DNA of 39,273 nt from assembly GCF_025460835.1 (NCBI RefSeq), contig NZ_JAMXAY010000043.1, positions 1-39,273 of the forward strand. The letters are read 5' to 3'. This document shows positions 33,102-39,273 of the stretch, piece after piece. Both the position numbers and the translations under genes were made by a program. The stretch is from Parapedobacter soli (GTDB lineage Bacteria > Bacteroidota > Bacteroidia > Sphingobacteriales > Sphingobacteriaceae). Position 1 is the first letter of the stretch. Every line of letters starts with the position of its first letter. The notes below the pieces were generated by a model, which was not told the DNA's origin, did no database searches, and was given only the letters and a program-made list of their open reading frames with translations.

Positions 33102-34022
33102 TTAATCCATTTTAAATCTTATCAACATCGGATAATGGTCAGAAAGTACGTCTGTTAATTCATTCTGAACAATGTCTGCTTCGTACATCTTCCCGGCCAA
33201 CGTGGGGTTTACCCATATGTAATCAATCCTTTTGGGCTTGGAATCTGTTTTCATATATCCTTTCGTCGGCGCACTGTTTTTGAACGTGGCGTTGTGAACG
33301 TAATAAGAATCCAAGAACCCGGCATCTTTAATCAGCCGCATGACCGAATAGTCGATTTGACCCTCATTGAGATTACGCCGGTAAATTATCCTATTCTTAA
33401 CAATGGGGGTACCGCTCTTGGGCTCCAATCGGCCTTCGATTTTTTCCAGCGCAGCCAACAGTTCACTACCATACATTGATGAGTCGACTTCGGAGAGTGC
33501 ATTGAAATCACCAGCAATAAGTATGCACTCGTTGGGCGGTATCGTACGGGCATGGGCAAGAATTCGGGTAAGATCCCGATACCGATCTTGTAATGTGAAC
33601 GGCGCCAAGTGGGTAGTAAAGCAATGCACTCCGCCAACCTTTGCATATATGTATCCGTGCCACATACTATCCAAATACATTTCGACGTTTGAAATTGGAA
33701 ATCTCGATGTGATACCAATGGGATGAGTCGCATCGTGCCCCGACTCTTGGTTCAAAAGGACACTATGGAGGTGGCCGTATCCAAGCGCCAAATCTTGGAG
33801 ATCTTTTTGCACAAAATCATTCAATTCTTGATAAAGAACGATATCAACGTCCATCTTTTTTACCCATTTGGCATACTTGCGCTGAAGCGATTGGTCGCCG
33901 AGAAATCCATGCAGCACATTGTAACTCAATACACCAACGTCGCTTCGTTGGCCATACGTCACAGCACTAAACGTGAGCGATAAGCATATGCATCCCGTTA
34001 TATTGATCAATATTCTTTTCAT
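33102..34022 (-). CDS. Exported endonuclease/exonuclease/phosphatase-family phosphoesterase
   Basis: A 306-residue EEP enzyme with a Sec signal peptide (about 1-24, ending TYGQ). Catalytic residues are N35 (LSYNVLHG), E66 (LYQELND), 'THLAPF', 'IAGDFNAL', 'RIDYIWVN' and the terminal 'LSDHYPM'. It is encoded right after susD, the usual place for the enzyme that prepares substrate for the SusCD pair. It could cleave a phosphomonoester or diester at the cell surface or in the periplasm. Its low similarity to the Tat-exported EEP at 27755 suggests different bonds or substrates. Confidence 0.92.
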   Translation of the reverse strand: MKRILINITGCICLSLTFSAVTYGQRSDVGVLSYNVLHGFLGDQSLQRKYAKWVKKMDVDIVLYQELNDFVQKDLQDLALGYGHLHSVLLNQESGHDATHPIGITSRFPISNVEMYLDSMWHGYIYAKVGGVHCFTTHLAPFTLQDRYRDLTRILAHARTIPPNECILIAGDFNALSEVDSSMYGSELLAALEKIEGRLEPKSGTPIVKNRIIYRRNLNEGQIDYSVMRLIKDAGFLDSYYVHNATFKNSAPTKGYMKTDSKPKRIDYIWVNPTLAGKMYEADIVQNELTDVLSDHYPMLIRFKMD

Positions 34023-34063
34023 ATCCAGCCGTTGCTAAACCAATGTAAGTACATGCTTTTTAA

Positions 34064-35731
34064 TTACCACCTCGGATTCTGCTTTAGTGCTGGATTGGTT
34101 TGTATTTCAACCGGGTGAATAGGCCACAGATAGTGTTTTTCCGGATCAAATACCATTGTTTCGACGACACGCAATATATCTTTGTTTGCAATACCGGAGT
34201 AATCCGGCGTCGTATTCTCGTCCAACGTCGGGGGCGAGACAAGGAGCTCGGTCTTGCTATTACCGTATCTGGGGCCATTCATTACTTGCTCTGCTATTCT
34301 CCAACGTCTGATATCCAACAACCGTCTTCCCTCCATGGCAAGCTCAACTTTCCTTTCCCTTCTCACCACCGATCGTAGGTAAGCTTGTGTGCTACCTTGT
34401 GGAACGGAAGGCATTCCGACGCGGTTTCTTACCGCATTTAGGGCCTCATATACGGAACCGTCGATATCATTTGCTTCTATTTTAGCCTCTGCATACATCA
34501 GCAATAAATCGGCATAGCGCATTAATGTGATATTGAGTTCGTTATCCTGGGTATAGTTCAAGTCTTGGATGTCCATCCATTTCCTCCACAGGTAACTTGT
34601 GAACGTCGCAAACGCATTTGTTGCGTCCGTATTATTTACCCGGATAGCTGGAGTCACATTGTAGTTCCAAACCCTGAGGCTATCGGGATGCGTTTCAAAC
34701 TGGAAACCCATGTAAATGGTCCCCGGGACGGCGACCGTCATATGCAATCGGGGATCTCTGTTGTCATAGGGGTTTTGAGGGTCGAACAAGGGCGATTGAT
34801 CGATGGTCAACCCGTCGATACACTCATACGAATCAACCATTGCCTGTGTGGGCTTTTCGTTAGATACGCCGGCGGACAGCCTGGAGCCAAACTGGCGAAA
34901 CGTAACATGCGTATTTATCCCTCTAAGATACTGCATCGAGAATATATGCTCCCTGGAACTTTCGCCCGCATACGTGAAAAGCTCCGCATAGTCAGGGTGC
35001 AGCTCATAGTGCCCCAAATCCATCGCCGTTTTAGCTGCCTGGGATGCAACCGTCCAACGGCTATTGCACAGGGCCACATACGCTTTAAGAAAATACGCTG
35101 CAACGCTTGTCGCACGTCCGGAATGTCCGTCATGGAATAAGGGTAAATCCGGAGCAATTTCATCCATTTCATTCAAGATCCAATCAACGATTTCACTTTT
35201 TGCCGTCCTCGGCATTTCAGCCTCATCAATGGTAATGCTCGCCGTTATTAATGGTACATCACCAAAAAACTCGGTGAGATAGAAATAACTATAAGCTCTT
35301 ACAAAGCGGGCTTCACCGGCGACTTGGCGTATATAATCGGCGGCTACAGCCCCTTCTGCATTGCTGATATTATCCAACAGGAAATTTGTTCTTGCGATGA
35401 CCGCATAAAAATCCTGCCAGGCATTTTGAGCTGAAGCATTATCACTGGCTGCGGTACCGTTCCCCAGTGAACCTATAGGAGACGCATCCCGATTCCAGTT
35501 AATATCTGATGTACAATCAAGTGTCACAATCCAAGGCATGGCCCCTTTCAATCCAATTCGATTGACTATCCGTTCGTAACAACCTAATATCCCCATATCC
35601 AGTTCCGTTCTGTCATTAAAGAAAGAAGCCGAAGAGGGGCTATCCAGCGGAAGTTTATCCAACATCTTATTACAACCTGAGGCGAATACCAGGCAACTTG
35701 TCAATACGGTAAAAAATATTTTCGTCTTCAT
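34064..35731 (-). CDS. susD: SusD/RagB-family outer-membrane substrate-binding lipoprotein
   Basis: A 555-residue surface lipoprotein that caps the SusC channel. The frame extends to a GTG at 35749, but the ATG at 35731 is preferred: it gives a compact signal peptide with lipobox FASGC and C20 as the lipidated residue, 21 nt after the SusC stop. TPR-like helices and the family phrases 'LDKLPLDSPSSASFF', 'RFVRAYSYFYLTEFFGDVPL', 'YADLLLMYAEAK' and 'EALNAVRNRVG' are clear. The ligand cannot be read from sequence. susD is used here as a family symbol; this is not the starch protein. Confidence 0.95.
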   Translation of the reverse strand: MKTKIFFTVLTSCLVFASGCNKMLDKLPLDSPSSASFFNDRTELDMGILGCYERIVNRIGLKGAMPWIVTLDCTSDINWNRDASPIGSLGNGTAASDNASAQNAWQDFYAVIARTNFLLDNISNAEGAVAADYIRQVAGEARFVRAYSYFYLTEFFGDVPLITASITIDEAEMPRTAKSEIVDWILNEMDEIAPDLPLFHDGHSGRATSVAAYFLKAYVALCNSRWTVASQAAKTAMDLGHYELHPDYAELFTYAGESSREHIFSMQYLRGINTHVTFRQFGSRLSAGVSNEKPTQAMVDSYECIDGLTIDQSPLFDPQNPYDNRDPRLHMTVAVPGTIYMGFQFETHPDSLRVWNYNVTPAIRVNNTDATNAFATFTSYLWRKWMDIQDLNYTQDNELNITLMRYADLLLMYAEAKIEANDIDGSVYEALNAVRNRVGMPSVPQGSTQAYLRSVVRRERKVELAMEGRRLLDIRRWRIAEQVMNGPRYGNSKTELLVSPPTLDENTTPDYSGIANKDILRVVETMVFDPEKHYLWPIHPVEIQTNPALKQNPRW

Positions 35732-35752
35732 ATTTTTATCATTAAGCACTCA

Positions 35753-38700
35753 TTAAAATCTGAAATCAATACCCAAGCTATATGTTTTCATTACGGGGTA
35801 ATTAGTTCCGGTTCCCACGGGGGTTTCTACATCATAGCCATCCCAAAAACGGTCGACCGTAAAAAGGTTCTGTCCATTGATGTAAATACGTGCTTGCTCT
35901 ACCTTTATTCTACCCAACAGGGTTTTCGGCAGATTATAGCCGAGCTGGATATTTTTCAACCTGAGGTACGCCGCACTTCTCATCCAGAAACTGGAATGCT
36001 GATAATTATTTCCAGCGTCGCCCCAAGTTAACCGGGGAAACGTTGCATTTCTGTTCTCTGGTGTCCAGTAATCCTTGTGTTGCTCATATGCAGAAGCTCC
36101 ACTAAAAAAAGGCTGAATGGCGCGCCCATGCAAATATCCATCTGCTTTTCCCACCCCTTGCGCAAAGGCATTGAATGTAAAGTTCTTAAATTCAGCATTC
36201 AGGTTTAAACTGTAAGTAAACCGCGGAATCGTACTTCCTATAATGACAAAGTCGTCCGCGTTTATCACATCGTCATTGTTCTGGTTTACATATCGGATGT
36301 CACCCGGGGCCAGTACACCGATTTGTGTCACATGGCTATTGATCTCTTCGTCTGATTGAAAATAACCGTCTGCCTGTAAAGCAAATATGGAATTGATTGG
36401 GTATCCTTCGCGACTGACCCGAAGCCCGGTCTGGCTCACCCCTCTTAGATCCAACACGGTATTTTTGACATCGGAAACATTCACATCCACACCATATTTA
36501 AATTCGCCGGCCTTTCCTTTATAGCCCAACCCTGCATCCCATCCCCTATTCCTTACCTTTCCTGCGTTCTGCGTAGGTGCTTCAAGGCCTATGCTCATCG
36601 GGATATCTAACTCGAGAAGGATATCGGATGTAATTTTATCATACCAGTCAAATGTCAACGTCAGGTTTCCGAACAACATCAAATCTAAACCAATGTTGGT
36701 CATTTCCGACGTTTCCCAAGAGATTTGCTCATTGCTCATTTCGTTAAGTGCGGCGATAGGCATAATCTGCCCACCCAACGAATACGAGCCTAAATTCAGC
36801 GTAGATGCAAAAGGGTATGTTCCAATATTTTGATTTCCGAGCCGTCCCCAAGAAGCCCGCAGCATAAGATTGTTAACCGTGCGACTGGTACCTTGCATGA
36901 AATCTTCCGCAGAGATCCGCCAACCGCCGGATACGGATGGGAAAAAACCATATTTGTGCCCTTTGGCAAAGCGAGATGAACCATCGTAGCGGGCGTTCAC
37001 TTCAAACAAGTAGCGTGAATCAAAATCATAATTAAACCGCCCAAAAAATGATTGCAGCGCCCATTCGGAAGCGGTGCCTGTAGCCTCCCTATTATCTAAT
37101 AAGCCCGCATCAAGAACTCGGTATTGGGGGAATATAAAACCTTCTCGATATGCCCTGAAATCACGGGTATAAAAAGTTTCCAAGGATGATCCGAGCAAGA
37201 CTTTCAATGCATGTTCACCAAAGTTCTGGTTTGCAGTAAGGTAGCCGTAGTAATTTCCGAACAGCGCACGACTACTCTGATTGGTTAACGTACTTCTTTC
37301 CGGCCGGGTGAACAAAGGGCTTCCATCGAGTTGATACGTTTGGACCGCTTTGTTAAAATTGTCGCTGTACAATTCCTCATATCTGGGCTGGGCCAATAAC
37401 TCAACGTTAAGCCACTCTACCGGCTTATAGTTCAATACAAACCTGCCAAGGAGATTAAGGTGTTCCTCTTTCATAGACCCGCCATCCCCATTGGCAAAGG
37501 CAATAGGGTTATTCCCATTCCACCCCTCACCGTACAACCCATTGGAATATTGGCCCGGTTGAATAGCGGGGATACGGTTCATCTGTAAAAAGACCGCAGA
37601 CAAACCATCAGCCCCAACCTCACCTGCACTGCCCGGTGTAGTTGTATTCCGTTTTATTAATTGGACGTCGAACTGCATGTTCAACTTCTCGCTAAATGTG
37701 ATATCCGTGTTATTGCGTAGCGCGTATCGCTCGAACCGCGATGCTTTAATAATACCTTGTTGATCCAAGTAACCTGCAGATGTCAAAAAACGGAATTTTT
37801 CCCCACCGCCATTAACCGACAGATTATGGTTATGCATTACACCCGAGCCCTTCAAAACTTCCTTCTGCCAATCGGTATTTGGATATTCGTCCGGATTGAC
37901 ATGCATATTTTGACGATACTCGTCAATAAATTCTTGGGTAAATAAAGGTGAGGCACCTGAATTTACATGGGCCATGTTAATCATTTCCATATGATCGATA
38001 GCATCCACTTTGTCCGGCAAATTCGTCGGTGTTTGAAACCCGGTATAGGCATTGTAACCAACCTTCAGCACATTACCACTCGCCCTTTTGGTAGTTACCA
38101 GAATCACGCCATTAGCTGCCCGAGATCCGTAGATGGCCGAAGATGCCGCATCTTTCAAAACATTAATTGACGCAATCATATTTGGATCGATCGAATTCAT
38201 ATCCCCTTCTACCCCATCTATTAAGACCAATGGATTGGAGTTGTTCAATGTACCGATACCCCTAACCCTTATGGTACCACCACTACCCGGAGCGCCTGAA
38301 GGGGTGGTAACAGTAACCCCAGGGGCAACTCCTTGCAACGCGTTGGATGTGGAAGTAAAGGGACGCGAAGCTAAGTCGCCCGTTTCAATTGACGAGACGG
38401 CCCCTGTCAAATTCGCCCGTTTTTGTGTCCCAAAGCCTATAACAACGACTTCGTCCAAATCGGTATGACGACCAGCCATCACCACATCAATTCGTTGTTG
38501 GTTCTCATAGGAGATTTCCTGGGTTTCATATCCCACCATTCCAAAAACCAACACGTCTCCAAGTTGAACCAGCAAGTTGAATCCGCCGTCTATGTTAGTT
38601 GCGACTCCGAGATCTTTACCCTTTACCGTAACTGAAACGCCTTGTAAAGGGACCCCGTTCTCGTCTAACACGCTGCCCGAGATCTGACGTGTCTCTTGCG

Positions 38701-38764
38701 CTGACACGGCAGTAATTGACACCAGACACAGCATCAATAAAAAATAGTAGGTTTTCCTTGTCAT
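35753..38764 (-). CDS. susC: SusC/RagA-family TonB-dependent outer-membrane transporter
   Basis: A 1003-residue TonB-dependent receptor. It has a signal peptide (about 1-23), a CarboxypepD_reg-like domain (about 27-100, 'ISGSVLDENGVPLQGVSV'), a short linker with 'VVVIGFGTQKRANLTGAV', a plug (about 115-225, 'GVTVTTPSGAPGSGGTIRVRG' to 'GVILVTTK'), then a 22-strand barrel ending in the aromatic 'SLGIDFRF'. It lacks the extra N-terminal STN signalling domain, so it is not expected to signal directly to an anti-sigma factor. With SusD it imports an oligomer or other large nutrient across the outer membrane. It is the first gene of the minus-strand unit. No sigma/anti-sigma pair or hybrid two-component regulator is in the window. 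susC is a family symbol only. Confidence 0.95.
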   Translation of the reverse strand: MTRKTYYFLLMLCLVSITAVSAQETRQISGSVLDENGVPLQGVSVTVKGKDLGVATNIDGGFNLLVQLGDVLVFGMVGYETQEISYENQQRIDVVMAGRHTDLDEVVVIGFGTQKRANLTGAVSSIETGDLASRPFTSTSNALQGVAPGVTVTTPSGAPGSGGTIRVRGIGTLNNSNPLVLIDGVEGDMNSIDPNMIASINVLKDAASSAIYGSRAANGVILVTTKRASGNVLKVGYNAYTGFQTPTNLPDKVDAIDHMEMINMAHVNSGASPLFTQEFIDEYRQNMHVNPDEYPNTDWQKEVLKGSGVMHNHNLSVNGGGEKFRFLTSAGYLDQQGIIKASRFERYALRNNTDITFSEKLNMQFDVQLIKRNTTTPGSAGEVGADGLSAVFLQMNRIPAIQPGQYSNGLYGEGWNGNNPIAFANGDGGSMKEEHLNLLGRFVLNYKPVEWLNVELLAQPRYEELYSDNFNKAVQTYQLDGSPLFTRPERSTLTNQSSRALFGNYYGYLTANQNFGEHALKVLLGSSLETFYTRDFRAYREGFIFPQYRVLDAGLLDNREATGTASEWALQSFFGRFNYDFDSRYLFEVNARYDGSSRFAKGHKYGFFPSVSGGWRISAEDFMQGTSRTVNNLMLRASWGRLGNQNIGTYPFASTLNLGSYSLGGQIMPIAALNEMSNEQISWETSEMTNIGLDLMLFGNLTLTFDWYDKITSDILLELDIPMSIGLEAPTQNAGKVRNRGWDAGLGYKGKAGEFKYGVDVNVSDVKNTVLDLRGVSQTGLRVSREGYPINSIFALQADGYFQSDEEINSHVTQIGVLAPGDIRYVNQNNDDVINADDFVIIGSTIPRFTYSLNLNAEFKNFTFNAFAQGVGKADGYLHGRAIQPFFSGASAYEQHKDYWTPENRNATFPRLTWGDAGNNYQHSSFWMRSAAYLRLKNIQLGYNLPKTLLGRIKVEQARIYINGQNLFTVDRFWDGYDVETPVGTGTNYPVMKTYSLGIDFRF

Positions 38765-39273
38765 AGTTTATTATATTAAATCAGTAATGTCTACTAACAT
38801 TCTTCGACCTCATGGTAATCTGATTGTTTTGCTGGTCCGGATTCCCTCCCCCATCCTATATCGATACGATCTTTCCTAGATCGGGGCCAAAAGGAAAGCC
38901 TCTCATTTTGAACCGCGTGATGGATGTTACTCTTCCATGGGATATTAAAAAACTCCTGTCGTGTGGAGCTTAAACTGGGTAATTCTGAAGGTATTTTACT
39001 AGTAGGTATAAGCAAAAACGAAAAGCATCATACTCCCGCAGGACACCAATAGCCAATTAATCAGACCTTCGGGGCTATCCGGATATCATATGTTGGGTTA
39101 ATCTTCCAAATAGGGAATCGAATTATCGCCTCACTCATCGGCCCCGACATCTCACGGAACCAGACAGCGTTGCTTACCAAGCAGATTACAATTTATCAAA
39201 GAACGTATCGCTTAATCAGATTAGTAATTATGGCTCTATGACGGATAGTGTGGGTAATCGAATTTTAGCTTAC
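38765..39273. other. Non-coding region upstream of susC
   Basis: 509 bases without a convincing gene. On the minus strand no TAnnTTTG element of good quality was found before susC; the TTTG occurrences lack the TA. Short open frames exist at 39061-39273 (plus strand, open to the edge) and at 39060-39185 (minus strand, 43 codons ending near 39063), but two or more frames are open over the same bases, so none is favoured. The susC promoter probably lies here and may need an activator. Confidence 0.5.

Noticed and set aside
38794-39015. 73-codon minus-strand frame before susC
   Set aside because: No motif, no signal sequence and no conserved feature; more likely part of the susC upstream region.
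39060-39185. Minus-strand open frame that could be the C-terminus of a broken gene
   Set aside because: Only 43 codons between stops, not recognisable, and overlapped by open frames on the other strand.
39061-39273. Plus-strand open frame running off the right edge
   Set aside because: 71 codons without a stop and somewhat protein-like, but a second frame is also open over the same bases, there is no good start, and no family is recognised.

Overview
The window looks like chromosomal DNA from a Bacteroidota, most likely Sphingobacteriaceae (Parapedobacter- or Pedobacter-like). This rests on a SusC/SusD pair, a GldC homologue, the long form of SAICAR synthase, Bacteroidota-type promoters (TTG or TTTG, 19-20 nt, then TAnnTTTG), and the split-function HisB and HisIE fusions. 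The genus is inference. No tRNA, rRNA, CRISPR array, transposase or phage gene was seen. All genes but two are on the minus strand.

Region 1 (121-9665) is a long co-directional minus-strand run. It starts at a good promoter before phoH and reads phoH, purC, a STAS-domain gene, rnz, hisC, hisB, hisH, hisA, hisF, hisIE and a WD40-repeat gene. Spacings are mostly short and there are start/stop overlaps. It carries the middle and late histidine steps, but hisG and hisD are not in the window. purC sits upstream of hisH/hisF, whose reaction releases AICAR, a purine intermediate. A tandem heptamer repeat separates hisB from hisH.

Region 2 (9671-18525) is housekeeping and accessory cell biology: an ABC exporter, a coiled-coil membrane protein, a SAM hydrolase-family protein, a divergent plus-strand pair (RmlD-like reductase, acyl-CoA thioesterase), small membrane proteins, a DUF1080 lipoprotein, an EVE-domain protein, GldC and a DEAD-box helicase. 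Two more strong promoters of the TAAGTTTG type lie here, and an imperfect palindromic intergenic repeat lies next to gldC.

Region 3 (18705-38764) is the most interesting part: about 20 kb of minus-strand genes in two apparent transcription units separated by a candidate terminator and a perfect inverted repeat. The promoter-proximal unit encodes SusC, SusD, an exported EEP phosphoesterase, an ExuT-like MFS carrier, an FAD-dependent oxidoreductase, an S1 sulfatase and a Tat-exported EEP phosphoesterase. The second encodes an exported metallophosphoesterase, a polyol-permease-like MFS carrier, a D-2-hydroxyacid dehydrogenase, a glycerophosphodiester phosphodiesterase (GDPD), two tandem FGGY kinases, a histidine phosphatase and a second GDPD. 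There is no glycoside hydrolase, lyase or esterase. I read this as a SusCD-linked locus that strips phosphate or phosphodiester and sulfate groups outside the cytoplasm, imports the freed polyol or sugar acid, and re-phosphorylates and oxidises it inside. The substrate is unknown. The last 509 bases hold no convincing gene.
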